This document shows, piece after piece, positions 9,363 to 18,639 of a stretch of 64,000 nucleotides of DNA. Within the stretch, counting starts at the first letter, position 1. Every line of letters starts with the position of its first letter. Position numbers and translations under genes: made by a program. The stretch comes from Olsenella massiliensis (GTDB lineage: Bacteria > Actinomycetota > Coriobacteriia > Coriobacteriales > Atopobiaceae): positions 627,038 through 691,037 of the forward strand of contig NZ_LN898211.1 of assembly GCF_001457795.1 (NCBI RefSeq), read 5' to 3'. Under the pieces are notes generated by a model that had not been told where the DNA came from, did no database searches, and saw only the letters and a list, made by a program, of their open reading frames with translations.

Positions 9363-9926
9363 TCAGCATGCGTACAGGGTCCTGCGGACGATTTCGAGCA
9401 CGGGCGCCGGGTCATAGTCGCCGCGCAGCATCGCGGACAGCATCAACGAGAGCAGCACGTTGGCAAACTGCTCGACCGTGAACCGTTCCGTGAAGGCGTC
9501 CGGGCGAACGCTTGGGTCGTGTCGTATGACCGTCTTGAATCCGTCCACTATGTGCAGCCACGTCTTTTGCATGCGGAACTTGCCGTCCGGCTGCGCCTCG
9601 TGCATGAATCCCGCCGAATGGAGCGTGAGGAAGCCCGGGTAGGCCACGCTCCCGCGTCTCATGCGGTCGTACATCCATATCACGCAGGATTGGACGTCCT
9701 TGAACGCTTCGCCGTCATCCGATTGATGGAAGATCTCGCGCCAGATGCTCTCGACCGTATCGCTTACCAGCGACGTCTTGGAGTCATAGTAGGTATAGAC
9801 CGACCCTATCGAGATGCCGCAGGCGGCAGCCACCGAACGGATGCTCACGCCCGCCCAGCCGTGCTCCTTGACGAGCCTCTTGCTGGCGGACAGGATCTTC
9901 TCCTTGGACGTGACGACGGTGCTCAA
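9363..9926 (-). CDS. TetR/AcrR family transcriptional regulator (probably self-regulated)
   Basis: A 187-residue repressor. The N-terminal TetR helix-turn-helix is clear (VSIRSVAAACGISIGSVYTYYDSKTSLV, residues 26-53). The C-terminal ligand domain is not assignable. The start is taken as TTG at 9926, because a full AAGGAGG site lies 5 bases upstream. An in-frame ATG further upstream (9954) would place the Shine-Dalgarno sequence and the operator-like palindrome inside the gene. The palindrome at 9941-9957 lies immediately upstream of the ribosome binding site, which strongly suggests autorepression. The regulated partner is not clear: the convergent DUF554 gene or a distant gene is possible. 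Confidence 0.87.
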   Translation of the reverse strand: MSTVVTSKEKILSASKRLVKEHGWAGVSIRSVAAACGISIGSVYTYYDSKTSLVSDTVESIWREIFHQSDDGEAFKDVQSCVIWMYDRMRRGSVAYPGFLTLHSAGFMHEAQPDGKFRMQKTWLHIVDGFKTVIRHDPSVRPDAFTERFTVEQFANVLLSLMLSAMLRGDYDPAPVLEIVRRTLYAC

Positions 9927-9940
9927 CGCTGCCTCCTTTG

Positions 9941-9957
9941 TATGAACATTGTTCATA
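9941..9957. promoter_or_regulatory. 17-bp palindromic operator in front of the TetR gene
   Basis: TATGAACATTGTTCATA is a perfect inverted repeat with 8-bp arms around one base. It lies 2 bp upstream of the AAGGAGG site of the minus-strand TetR gene. Its size and symmetry fit TetR dimer binding. Confidence 0.72.
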
Positions 9958-10057
9958 CTAGGCGAGCCGCCACCTCGCGTCAACGATCTTGCGGGGGATG
10001 TCTCTGAGCGGGGACGGCATGTGTCTCATTGCGGAACGTCCCGGCCTTGGCGCCCCT

Positions 10058-10103
10058 CATTATTTCTCACACTGTGCACTACTGCTCATGTTGTGCAATA
10101 ATG
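10058..10103. promoter_or_regulatory. imperfect dyad upstream of the second TetR gene
   Basis: CATTATT at 10058 and AATAATG ending at 10103 form the outer arms of an imperfect dyad (about 10 of 13 positions pair, around a centre near 10080). It lies in the AT-rich 250-bp gap ahead of the TetR-activase operon. It could be an operator for the downstream TetR protein; this is a guess from position. Confidence 0.3.
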
Positions 10104-10179
10104 TCTCGACCTGTCACGGCGTCCCTCACGTGCCAGTCGCGTGACGGCGCCCCATCGCATCTCAGGAGGTCACCACATA

Positions 10180-10896
10180 ATGCGCTCCGCCTTCCCCGAC
10201 CGTGCCACCGCGCCCGCGCCCGTCGTCAGGCGAGACCGCCGCGCGCTGCGCACCCGCGCGGCCCTGCGTGACGCCCTGGCCGCCGAGATCGCAGCCACCG
10301 GCGACCTCTCGCAGGTCACGGTCACGGCCGTCACCGATTGCGCCGGCGTCACCCGACGCACGTTCTACTCGCACTTTCGCGACATCACTGACCTCGTCAA
10401 CCAGATCGAGGCCGAGACGATCGCCGACATGCGAGGCCTCGTGGCGAACGTCGCCGCCACCCACCTGAGCGACCTCCAGGACGCGCTCGATGACTTTGCG
10501 CCCTGTCCCGGGGCCGAGGAGCTGCTGCGCTACTTCAAGGACCGCGGACGCTACCTTGCCGCGCTCCTGGGCGACGGGGGAGACCCCGCCTTCGCCAACC
10601 GTCTTCAGCGGGTGGCGCGCGAGGCGGTGGCCGCCCGCGCCGCCGACGGGCTTGACGTCGACCTGCTGGGGCCCGTCTTTGACTACTACCTCACCTTTGC
10701 CATCTCGGCCGAGGTGGGCGTCCTCGTCCGGTGGCTCACCGGCGGCATGAACGAATCCGTCGCCATGATGGCGCGCGTCATGACCACGCTGATGTTCGTG
10801 CGTCCCGGCGACCTCTACGGCCGGACCATGGACGTCAAGATACCCAGCATACCTCGGCACCTGCAGACGCATCCTAAGGAGACGAGCAATGACTAA
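10180..10896 (+). CDS. TetR/AcrR family regulator coupled to the activase gene
   Basis: A 238-residue regulator with a TetR-type N-terminal domain near residues 20-65 (VTVTAVTDCAGVTRRTFYSHFRDITDLV). The C-terminus resembles the TetR_C group found with DhaS-type regulators (YYLTFAISAEVGVLVRWLTGG). ATG 10180 has an AGGAGGT site 9 bases upstream, which decides the start. Its last 8 bases overlap the start of the 1568-residue activase-like gene (ATGACTAA), so the two are co-translated. This is unusual for a repressor and its target, and implies that the regulator controls the whole unit. Confidence 0.87.
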   Translation: MRSAFPDRATAPAPVVRRDRRALRTRAALRDALAAEIAATGDLSQVTVTAVTDCAGVTRRTFYSHFRDITDLVNQIEAETIADMRGLVANVAATHLSDLQDALDDFAPCPGAEELLRYFKDRGRYLAALLGDGGDPAFANRLQRVAREAVAARAADGLDVDLLGPVFDYYLTFAISAEVGVLVRWLTGGMNESVAMMARVMTTLMFVRPGDLYGRTMDVKIPSIPRHLQTHPKETSND

Positions 10897-13800
10897 CCAC
10901 GCAGACTCCATCCGGGCGCAGGTTGCCGCCGCCCGGCCCGTCACGCTCAGGCAGCTGGGGGCGGAGCTGTATCCCGCTCATCCCATCGACCTGTCGCACG
11001 CGCGTCTTCGCCTGGGCATCGACGTTGGATCGACCACGGTGAAGCTGGCGGTCATCGACGAGGGCGGCACGCTCATCTATGCCAACTACGAGCGTCATCA
11101 CACTGACGTGCGCGCCACCGCCAGGGAGCTCTTCCAGCGCGCCCAGTCCGTCATCGGCGACCCCCCCATGCGCGTGTCCATCACGGGGTCGGGCGGCATG
11201 CTGCTTGCCAAGTGGCTCGGCCTTGAGTTCGTCCAGGAGGTCATCGCCTCCAAGCGCGCCGTGGAGTCTCTCATCCCCAACACGGACTGCGCCATCGAGC
11301 TGGGCGGCGAGGACGCCAAGATCATCTATTTTGACAACGGCATCGAGCAGCGCATGAACGGCACCTGCGCCGGCGGCACGGGAGCCTTCATCGACCAGAT
11401 GGCCTCGCTCATGAAGACGGACGCCTCGGGTCTCAACGAGCTTGCCAAGGAGGCCACGCACATCTACCCCATCGCGTCACGCTGCGGCGTCTTTGCCAAG
11501 TCCGACGTGCAGCCGCTGCTCAACGAGGGCGCCGCCCCCGCCGACGTGGCCGCCTCCATCTTCCAGGCCGTGGCCAACCAGACGGTGTCGGGGCTCGCCT
11601 GCGGGCACCCCATCCGCGGCTACGTGGCCTTCTTGGGCGGTCCCCTTCAGTACCTCTCCGAACTGCGGGAGCGCTTCTACGTGACGCTCAGGCTCGACGA
11701 GGAGCACCGCATTCTCCCCGAGAACGCCCATCTCTTCGTGGCGACGGGGGCGGCCCTTGCCGGCGAGTCGGACAGGCGCGTGACCTTTGGCGAGGTCATC
11801 GGCGCGCTTGCCAACCTCAGGGACACCCAGGGCTCGGAGGTCGCCCGCCTTGACCCGCTCTTTGCCACCGACGAGGAGTACCGCCGCTTCAAGGAGCGCC
11901 ACGACGGCCAGGTGGTGCCCAAGGGTTCGCTCGAGGACTACCGAGGCCGCGTGTTCATCGGCATCGACGCCGGCTCCACCACCATGAAGGCCGCCGTCGT
12001 GGGCGAGGACGGCCAGCTCCTCTACACCTGGTACGACAACAACAACGGCGACGTCCTGGGCACCGCCCGCAGGATTATGGACGACATCTACGACCATCTG
12101 CCCGAAGGCTGCGCCATAGGGCACGTGACCACCACGGGCTACGGCGAGGGCATCCTCATCGAGGCGCTGCGCGCCGACTCCGGAGAGATCGAGACGGTCG
12201 CCCACCTGCGCGGCGCCAAGGCCTTCGTGCCCGACGTGGAGTTCATCCTGGACATCGGCGGCCAGGACATGAAGTGCCTCCAGGTCAAGGGCGGCGTCAT
12301 CGAGCACATCATGCTCAACGAGGCCTGCTCGGCGGGTTGCGGCTCCTTCATCGCCAACTTCGCCGACTCCATGGGCATGACCGTCCAGGAGTTCGCGCAG
12401 GCGGCGGTCAGGGGCTCCAAGCCCATCGATTTGGGAAGCCGCTGCACCGTGTTCATGAACTCCCGCGTCAAGCAGGCTCAGAAGGAGGGCGCCACCATCG
12501 GGGACGTCGCCGCGGGCCTCTCGTACTCGGTCATCAAGAACGCGCTCTTCAAGGTCATCAAGCTGCGTGACTACGACGAGATCGGCAAGTACGTGGTCGT
12601 GCAGGGCGGCACGTTCATGAGCGACGCCACGCTGCGCGCCTTTGAGCTGCTCACGGGACGCGACGTGATTCGGCCGGACATCGCGGGCGTCATGGGCGCC
12701 TACGGGGCGGCGCTTCTCGCCCGTGACAGGGCCGGGGCCGCGGGCCTCTCGCAGCTGCTCACCAAGGACCAGATCGACGGCCTCAAGGTAAGGCGCACCA
12801 ACGCCCATTGCGGGCGCTGCTCCAACAACTGTCAGCTCACCATCAATGACTTTGGGGGCGGCCGGCGCTTCATCACGGGCAATCGCTGCGAGAAGGGTTC
12901 GGGCAAGTCGCGCAAGGAGCAGTCTCAGGCGCCCAACCTCTTTGAGTTCAAGAACCGCCTGCTCTTTGACCGCGCGGGCCTCTCGGCACAGGAGGCGCCT
13001 CGTGGCACCGTGGGCATCCCGCGCGCGCTCAACCTGTACGAGAACTATCCCTTCTGGCACACCTTCTTCACCAAGCTGGGCTTCTCGGTGGTTCTTAGCG
13101 ACAAGACCACCAAGGCCACCTATGAGGCGGGCATCGAGTCGATGCCGTCCGAGTCGGTGTGCTATCCGGCCAAGCTCTCGCACGGCCACGTCATGAACCT
13201 CCTGGCCAAGGACCCCGACTTCATCTGGATGCCCTGCATTCGCTGGGAGCGCAAGGAGGACGACTCGGCCACCAACCATTACAACTGCCCCATCGTCATG
13301 AGCTATCCCCAGTCGCTCAGGCTCAACATGGACGAGCTCGCCGCGCCGGGCGTGGAATACCTGGACCCCTTCCTGCCCTACGACGACAAGAGGGAGCTCA
13401 AGCGGCGCCTGTACGAGGTCGTCGCCGTCCAGCGCGCCACGGACGCGCGTGCGGGCAAGGGGCGCTTCAAAGGCGAGCCCATCACGCGCAGGGAGATCGA
13501 CGAGGCCGTCAACGCCGCCTGGGAGGAAGACCTTGCCTTTAAGGAGGCCATGCACCGCAAGGGGGACGAGACGCTCAAGTGGATCGAGGACCACGACGCC
13601 CACGGCATCGTGCTCGCGGGGCGACCCTACCACAACGACGGCGAGATCAACCATGCCATCCCCGAGCTGCTACATGGCTTTGACCTGGCCGTGCTGACCG
13701 AGGACTCCGTCTCGCACAAGATGCTGCCCGAGCGTCCCATCCGCGTCGTGGACCAGTGGATGTACCATAGCCGCCTGTATCGCGCCGCCCGCTTTGTGGC

Positions 13801-15595
13801 GTCGCGCAACGACCTTGACCTCATCCAGCTGCAGAGCTTTGGCTGCGGGCTCGACGCCCTCACCACCGACCAGGTGGAGGAGATCCTCGAGGCGTCCGGC
13901 AAGATCTACACCGTGCTCAAGATCGACGAGGTGAGCAACCTGGGCGCCGCCCGCATTCGCGTGCGCTCGCTCATGGCGGCGCTCAAGGAGCAGCGCGCCG
14001 AGCTTGAGCGTCAGACGGCCGCGGGCGTCGCCACCGAGGTGTCACCCGTGGGCGTGCGCCTGGCCGACGGCTCTCTGGAACACGCGCGCCAGACCGACCT
14101 CAGCCGTCGGACCCCGGTGTATCGCGAGGCCAAGAGCGCCGCGTTTGCCAAGCACAACTACACCAAACGCATGCAGGAGGAGGGCTACACCATCCTCGTG
14201 CCGCAGATGGCGCCCATCCACTTTGACATCGTGGAGGCGCTGCTCAGGAGCGAGGGGTACAACTGCGTGCTGTTGCCCTCCGTGGACCACCGCGCCGTGG
14301 ACGCGGGCCTCAAGTACGTGAACAATGACATCTGCTACCCGTCGATTCTGGTCACGGGACAGATCATGGAGGCGGTGCTCTCGGGCGAGTATGACCTCAC
14401 GCGCACGGCGGTGCTCATCTCGCAGACGGGCGGGGGATGTCGCGCCACCAACTACATCGCCCTCATCCGCAAGGCCCTCAAGGACGCCGGGCACGAGGAG
14501 GTCCCCGTGATCTCGCTCTCGGCCGCGAGCGGCCTGGGCGAGTCGTCCCCGGGATTCAACATCTTTAAGCCCGGGCTCATCGTGAAGGCGGTCTACGCCC
14601 TGCTCTTTGGCGACCTCATCATGCAGCTGCTGTACCGCACGCGCCCGTACGAGACGGTGCCGGGCTCGGCAAACGCGCTCTTTGAGTCTCTGATGAGCCG
14701 CGCCAAGACCCTGATTCCGCGCACCGACCGCAAGAGCTTCTATCGGCTGTGCCAGGACGCCATCGACCGCTTTGACGCGCTGCCCCTGACGAACGACCGC
14801 TCCAAGCCGCGCGTGGGCGTGGTGGGCGAGATCCTGGTCAAGTTTCATCCCACGGCCAACAATCAGGTGGTGGAGGTCATCGAGGGCGAAGGCTGCGAGG
14901 CGGACGTCCCAGGACTTGTGGACTTCTTCCTCTTTGGCATGTCCAACGCCATCAACACCAACGCTGAGCTGGGCACCAGGGCGCACAGCCGCCTTACGCA
15001 CCTGGCGGGCATCAAGATGGTCAACGCCATGAGGAGACCGCTTAACAAGATGCTCGCCGCCTCCTCGCGCTTTCAGCCATACGAGGACATCTTTGAGCTG
15101 GCGGACAAGGCCAGCAAGATCCTGTCGCTGTGCAACACCATGGGCGAGGGCTGGCTTCTGACCGCCGAGATGGCCGATCTCATCCAGCACGGCACGCCCA
15201 ACATCGTGTGCTGCTCTCCCTTTGCGTGTCTGCCTAACCATGTGGTGGGCAAGTCCGTCATCAAGCGGCTGCGGCAGCTGCATCCCGAGAGCAACATCGT
15301 CGCCGTGGACTATGACCCCGGCGCGTCCGAGGTCAACCAGCTCAACCGCATCAAGCTCATGATCAGCGTCGCCAAGGAGAACCATCGGGCGGGCGGTGAG
15401 TTCAAGATCGTGAACCCCAACGACCCTACGACGAAGGTGGTGGCGCCGTACGTGGACGAAACGCGGCGGCACGGCACCTTTGGCGACGTGGAGCTCAACG
15501 AGCGCGAGGCGGGCGCCCGCGTTCACGGCATCAGGCTTTCGCCCGAGCAGCTGGCCGCCATCGAGCGCGCCCGGCAGAAGGCCGGCGTCAAGTAG
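10889..15595 (+). CDS. giant acyl-CoA dehydratase activase-related protein (two activase domains, DUF2229, dehydratase-like C-terminus)
   Basis: A 1568-residue fusion. Two BadF/BadG/HgdC-type ASKHA ATPase domains come first. One is at about residues 40-310 (GIDVGSTTVKLAV, NGTCAGGTGAFID). The other is at about 355-620 (GIDAGSTTMKAAV, NEACSAGCGSFIA). Each has the cysteine that in activases bridges a [4Fe-4S] cluster between subunits. A Cys-rich link (HCGRCSNNCQL) follows near 640. A DUF2229 domain starts near 705 (GIPRALNLYENYPFWHTFF). A long C-terminal part resembles 2-hydroxyacyl-CoA dehydratase subunits. Known activases inject an electron, driven by ATP, into dehydratases of amino-acid fermentation. 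Such four-part fusions are common in Coriobacteriia and Clostridia, but their substrate is unknown. Translation is coupled to the preceding TetR gene. Confidence 0.9.
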   Translation: MTNHADSIRAQVAAARPVTLRQLGAELYPAHPIDLSHARLRLGIDVGSTTVKLAVIDEGGTLIYANYERHHTDVRATARELFQRAQSVIGDPPMRVSITGSGGMLLAKWLGLEFVQEVIASKRAVESLIPNTDCAIELGGEDAKIIYFDNGIEQRMNGTCAGGTGAFIDQMASLMKTDASGLNELAKEATHIYPIASRCGVFAKSDVQPLLNEGAAPADVAASIFQAVANQTVSGLACGHPIRGYVAFLGGPLQYLSELRERFYVTLRLDEEHRILPENAHLFVATGAALAGESDRRVTFGEVIGALANLRDTQGSEVARLDPLFATDEEYRRFKERHDGQVVPKGSLEDYRGRVFIGIDAGSTTMKAAVVGEDGQLLYTWYDNNNGDVLGTARRIMDDIYDHLPEGCAIGHVTTTGYGEGILIEALRADSGEIETVAHLRGAKAFVPDVEFILDIGGQDMKCLQVKGGVIEHIMLNEACSAGCGSFIANFADSMGMTVQEFAQAAVRGSKPIDLGSRCTVFMNSRVKQAQKEGATIGDVAAGLSYSVIKNALFKVIKLRDYDEIGKYVVVQGGTFMSDATLRAFELLTGRDVIRPDIAGVMGAYGAALLARDRAGAAGLSQLLTKDQIDGLKVRRTNAHCGRCSNNCQLTINDFGGGRRFITGNRCEKGSGKSRKEQSQAPNLFEFKNRLLFDRAGLSAQEAPRGTVGIPRALNLYENYPFWHTFFTKLGFSVVLSDKTTKATYEAGIESMPSESVCYPAKLSHGHVMNLLAKDPDFIWMPCIRWERKEDDSATNHYNCPIVMSYPQSLRLNMDELAAPGVEYLDPFLPYDDKRELKRRLYEVVAVQRATDARAGKGRFKGEPITRREIDEAVNAAWEEDLAFKEAMHRKGDETLKWIEDHDAHGIVLAGRPYHNDGEINHAIPELLHGFDLAVLTEDSVSHKMLPERPIRVVDQWMYHSRLYRAARFVASRNDLDLIQLQSFGCGLDALTTDQVEEILEASGKIYTVLKIDEVSNLGAARIRVRSLMAALKEQRAELERQTAAGVATEVSPVGVRLADGSLEHARQTDLSRRTPVYREAKSAAFAKHNYTKRMQEEGYTILVPQMAPIHFDIVEALLRSEGYNCVLLPSVDHRAVDAGLKYVNNDICYPSILVTGQIMEAVLSGEYDLTRTAVLISQTGGGCRATNYIALIRKALKDAGHEEVPVISLSAASGLGESSPGFNIFKPGLIVKAVYALLFGDLIMQLLYRTRPYETVPGSANALFESLMSRAKTLIPRTDRKSFYRLCQDAIDRFDALPLTNDRSKPRVGVVGEILVKFHPTANNQVVEVIEGEGCEADVPGLVDFFLFGMSNAINTNAELGTRAHSRLTHLAGIKMVNAMRRPLNKMLAASSRFQPYEDIFELADKASKILSLCNTMGEGWLLTAEMADLIQHGTPNIVCCSPFACLPNHVVGKSVIKRLRQLHPESNIVAVDYDPGASEVNQLNRIKLMISVAKENHRAGGEFKIVNPNDPTTKVVAPYVDETRRHGTFGDVELNEREAGARVHGIRLSPEQLAAIERARQKAGVK

Positions 15596-15623
15596 GGCGA
15601 CGTCGCGGACACGAACGAGCGCG

Positions 15624-15654
15624 CGCCTGCGGTCCGGGAGTCGGACCGCAGGCG
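15624..15654 (+). terminator. hairpin terminator after the activase gene
   Basis: CGCCTGCGGTCCG and its exact complement form a 13-bp stem with a 5-base loop, 28 bp past the stop codon. It is followed by TGTTGCCCCT, so the U-tract is poor, but the stem is strong and the position is right. Confidence 0.7.
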
Positions 15655-15720
15655 TGTTGCCCCTGATACGTTGGGGGCCTTGCTTAACGTGCGCGTTTGG
15701 ACGGGTCGCAAAAAACGAAT

Positions 15721-15732
15721 CCTGGGCAAACG
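15721..15732. repeat. isolated copy of the core word of the 31-bp repeat elements
   Basis: CCTGGGCAAACG occurs here in the nrdA upstream region and also in the cores of the two 31-bp-period elements (37191-37202, and inverted at 19888-19899). A CGTTTG 20-30 bp earlier gives partial dyad symmetry. A chance match is possible. Confidence 0.35.
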
Positions 15733-15893
15733 TCAAAGGTACCCTTCGCAACGTACACGTTGAACGGGGCCCCTCAAGTAGCCGGCCCGATTTTGGCCGC
15801 CTTCGCCACCCGGACCCGCCCTCCCATCCGCTCGTCCTAAAGCACGGGGCGTCGCCCCGCCCCGCCCTTCGGCCGACGAAACGACTTTCTCAA

Positions 15894-15921
15894 TTGATAC
15901 TCGCAGGGCAGCTGTTACCAT
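15894..15921 (+). promoter_or_regulatory. candidate promoter of nrdAB
   Basis: TTGATA (15894-15899) and TACCAT (15916-15921) are spaced by 16 bp in the 426-bp gap between the activase gene and nrdA. The NrdR-like box lies 16 bp downstream of the -10, at or just after the expected start of transcription. Nothing else is recognised in the gap apart from the terminator and the repeat word. Confidence 0.45.
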
Positions 15922-15937
15922 GGAACCCGTTTGGGCA

Positions 15938-15950
15938 CCACATATTGTGG
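15938..15950. promoter_or_regulatory. NrdR-like box upstream of nrdA
   Basis: CCACATATTGTGG has 5-bp inverted arms (CCACA/TGTGG) around TAT. It resembles the AT-centred palindrome bound by NrdR and the boxes found upstream of nrdD in this window. Only one clear box is seen here, whereas NrdR usually uses two. Confidence 0.5.
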
Positions 15951-16021
15951 ACTCATACTTCACAGGATACTAAATGTACTAAGAGCGGAGCAATTTGCTC
16001 GAGGATGCGAATGGGGCGGAC

Positions 16022-18553
16022 ATGCTGGTTACCAAGCGTGACGGACGCAAGGAAGGCTACGACGGAGCAAAGATCGTCGCGGCTATGAGGAAGTCGTTCG
16101 TGGAGACTGGGACCAAGGCTGCGGACGAAGACCTACGTGCGCTGCTCGAGAAGGTCGAGGCGGCAATCTCCGGCGGCCACGTCTCCACGGTGGAGGGCAT
16201 CCAGGACATCGTCGAGCGCTCCCTCATGGAGGGTGGCTACTACGACGCCGCCAAGGCGTACATCCTGTACCGTCATCGCCGCAGCGAGCAGCGTGCCTGT
16301 CGCATGGACATCTGCCTGCAGGCCGGCATGGCCGGCGATGACGCGCGCCAGCTGGGGGAGGTCCTCTCAGGCGTCGAGCGCGACTTTCCCGAGGGCGAGT
16401 ACGCGCTCTCGGCCCTCGCGGCGAAGCTGCGCGGCTTCGCCAAGCAGTCCATGGGCGCCACGGAGCGCCTTGAGGCGCTCGTGCGAGCCGCCGTCGAGCT
16501 CACGACGCAGGACGCGCCGCGGTGGGAGTACATCGCGGGGCGCCTCCTGGCCTTTCAGAACCGCCGCGCCCTGACCCAGGTGGAGCGCGAGCAGGGCGTC
16601 ACGAGCTTCTACGGCAAGATGCGCCATCTTACTGATCTGGGGCTGTACGGCGAGTACATCCTTCAGAGCTACAGCAAAGACGAGATTGACGAGGCCGCCA
16701 GCCTCATGGACCCGACCCGCGACGACCTCTTCACCTATTCGGGTCTTGACCTCCTCCTCAAGCGTTACGTCATCTGCTCGCATCATCATGTGCCCCTGGA
16801 GAGCCCGCAGGAGATGTTCCTTGGCATCGCGCTGCATCTGGCCATGCGGGAGAAGCATGACCGCCTGGCCTGGGTGCGCCGCTTTTACGACATGCTGAGC
16901 CTGCTTGAGGTCACCATGGCGACGCCCACCCTGGCCAACGCCCGCAAGCCTCACCATCAGCTTTCGAGCTGCTTCGTCGACACCGTGCCCGACAGCCTCG
17001 AGGGCATCTATCGCAGCGTGGACAACTTTGCCAAGGTCTCCAAGTATGGCGGAGGCATGGGCATGTACCTGGGAAAAGTCCGTGCCAAGGGCGGGTCAAT
17101 CCGCGGCTTTGAGGGGGCGGCCGGCGGCGTCATCCGCTGGATTCGCGTTATCAACGACACCGCCGTCGCCGTGGACCAGCTGGGCGTGCGGTCGGGCGCC
17201 GTCGCGGTCTACCTCGACGCCTGGCATCGCGACCTTCCCGAGTTCCTCCAGCTGCGCACCAACAACGGTGACGATCGCATGAAGGCCCACGACGTCTTCC
17301 CGGCGGTGTGCTATCCGGACCTCTTCTGGCGGCTCGCCGAGCAGGACCTCAACCAGGAGTGGAACCTCATGTGCCCGCATGACGTCCTCACCGTCAAGGG
17401 CTACGCCCTGGAGGACTACTTTGGCGAGGAGTGGGAGCGCCGCTATCTGGAGTGCGTGGCCGACCCGCGCATTCCCAAGCGCACCGTCCTCGTCAAGGAC
17501 ATCGTCCGCCTGGTCATCAAGAGCGCCGTCGAGACGGGCACGCCCTTCGCCTTCATGCGCGACACCGTCAACCGCGCAAACCCCAACCCGCAGGCGGGCG
17601 TCATCTACTGCTCGAACCTCTGCACCGAGATCGCGCAGAACATGAGTCCCATAGAGACCGTCTCGCAGGAGGTCAAGAGCGAGGACGGCGACACCGTGGT
17701 CGTCACCACCACGCGCCCGGGCGACTTCGTGGTCTGCAATCTCGCGTCCCTCTCGCTGGGACACATTCCCGTGGAGGACGACGAGCGCCTGGGCTCCATC
17801 GTGGAGGCGGCGGTCCGCGCCCTGGACAACGTCATCGACCTCAACTTCTATGCGCTGCCCTACGCCAAGATCACCAACCATCGCTATCGTTCCGTGGGCC
17901 TGGGCGTCTCGGGCTATCACCACATGCTGGCCAAGCGCCACATCAAGTGGGAGAGCGAGGAGCATCTGGCCTTTGCCGACGAGGTCTTTGAGCGCATCAA
18001 CCGTCACGCCGTCGAGGCCTCGTCCAAGCTGGCGGTCGAGAGGGGCAGCTACGAGCTGTTCGAGGGTTCCGACTGGCAGACGGGCGCCTATTTTGACAAG
18101 CGCGGCTACACCTCGCCCGCATGGCAGGCCGTGCGCGAGCGGGTGGCCAGCCAGGGCATGCGCAACGCCTACCTCATGGCCGTCGCCCCCACGAGCTCGA
18201 CCTCGATCATCGCGGGCACCACGGCCGGCCTGGACCCCGTCATGCGCCGCTTCTTCCTCGAGGAGAAGAAGGGCTCCATGCTCCCGCGCGTGGCGCCCGA
18301 GCTGTCTCCGGCCACCTGGTGGTACTACAAGCCCGCCCACCTGATCGACCAGACCTGGAGCATGAGGGCCGCCGGCGTGCGCCAGCGACATGTTGACCAG
18401 GCCCAGTCGGTCAACCTCTACATCACCAATGACTTCACCATGCGCCAGGTGCTCGGCCTCTATCTGGAGGCCTGGCGCGACGGGGTCAAGAGCCTCTACT
18501 ACGTGCGCAGCAAGTCGCTCGAGGTCGAGGAGTGCGAAAGCTGCGCCAGCTAG
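16022..18553 (+). CDS. nrdA: class I ribonucleoside-diphosphate reductase, alpha subunit
   Basis: An 843-residue NrdA-type catalytic subunit, which reduces ribonucleoside diphosphates to deoxy forms. An ATP-cone starts at residue 1 (LVTKRDGRKEGYDGAKI). The barrel carries PTLANARKPHHQLSSCF with the substrate-site Cys, the glycine-rich KYGGGMGMYLG, and CSNLCTEI with the NxCxE-like active site. The C-terminus ends ECESCAS, a CxxC pair for thioredoxin/glutaredoxin re-reduction. ATG 16022 is chosen because the ATP cone begins right there. An in-frame TTG at 15995 preceded by GCGGAG is the alternative. nrdB follows 86 bp later. Radical generation by the NrdB partner implies some tolerance of oxygen beside the anaerobic NrdD also found here. 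Confidence 0.94.
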   Translation: MLVTKRDGRKEGYDGAKIVAAMRKSFVETGTKAADEDLRALLEKVEAAISGGHVSTVEGIQDIVERSLMEGGYYDAAKAYILYRHRRSEQRACRMDICLQAGMAGDDARQLGEVLSGVERDFPEGEYALSALAAKLRGFAKQSMGATERLEALVRAAVELTTQDAPRWEYIAGRLLAFQNRRALTQVEREQGVTSFYGKMRHLTDLGLYGEYILQSYSKDEIDEAASLMDPTRDDLFTYSGLDLLLKRYVICSHHHVPLESPQEMFLGIALHLAMREKHDRLAWVRRFYDMLSLLEVTMATPTLANARKPHHQLSSCFVDTVPDSLEGIYRSVDNFAKVSKYGGGMGMYLGKVRAKGGSIRGFEGAAGGVIRWIRVINDTAVAVDQLGVRSGAVAVYLDAWHRDLPEFLQLRTNNGDDRMKAHDVFPAVCYPDLFWRLAEQDLNQEWNLMCPHDVLTVKGYALEDYFGEEWERRYLECVADPRIPKRTVLVKDIVRLVIKSAVETGTPFAFMRDTVNRANPNPQAGVIYCSNLCTEIAQNMSPIETVSQEVKSEDGDTVVVTTTRPGDFVVCNLASLSLGHIPVEDDERLGSIVEAAVRALDNVIDLNFYALPYAKITNHRYRSVGLGVSGYHHMLAKRHIKWESEEHLAFADEVFERINRHAVEASSKLAVERGSYELFEGSDWQTGAYFDKRGYTSPAWQAVRERVASQGMRNAYLMAVAPTSSTSIIAGTTAGLDPVMRRFFLEEKKGSMLPRVAPELSPATWWYYKPAHLIDQTWSMRAAGVRQRHVDQAQSVNLYITNDFTMRQVLGLYLEAWRDGVKSLYYVRSKSLEVEECESCAS

Positions 18554-18639
18554 CGGGCCGTATGGGCAGGGCGCCGCAGCCGGCGGCGCGGCCAGGGCGC
18601 CGGGTGGGCGTCATCGGCATCATCGAAGGGAGCACGCAC

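Noticed and set aside
11477-13654. 725-codon open frame antisense to the activase fusion
   Set aside because: It is a shadow of the well-supported plus-strand protein; composition is typical of an antisense frame.
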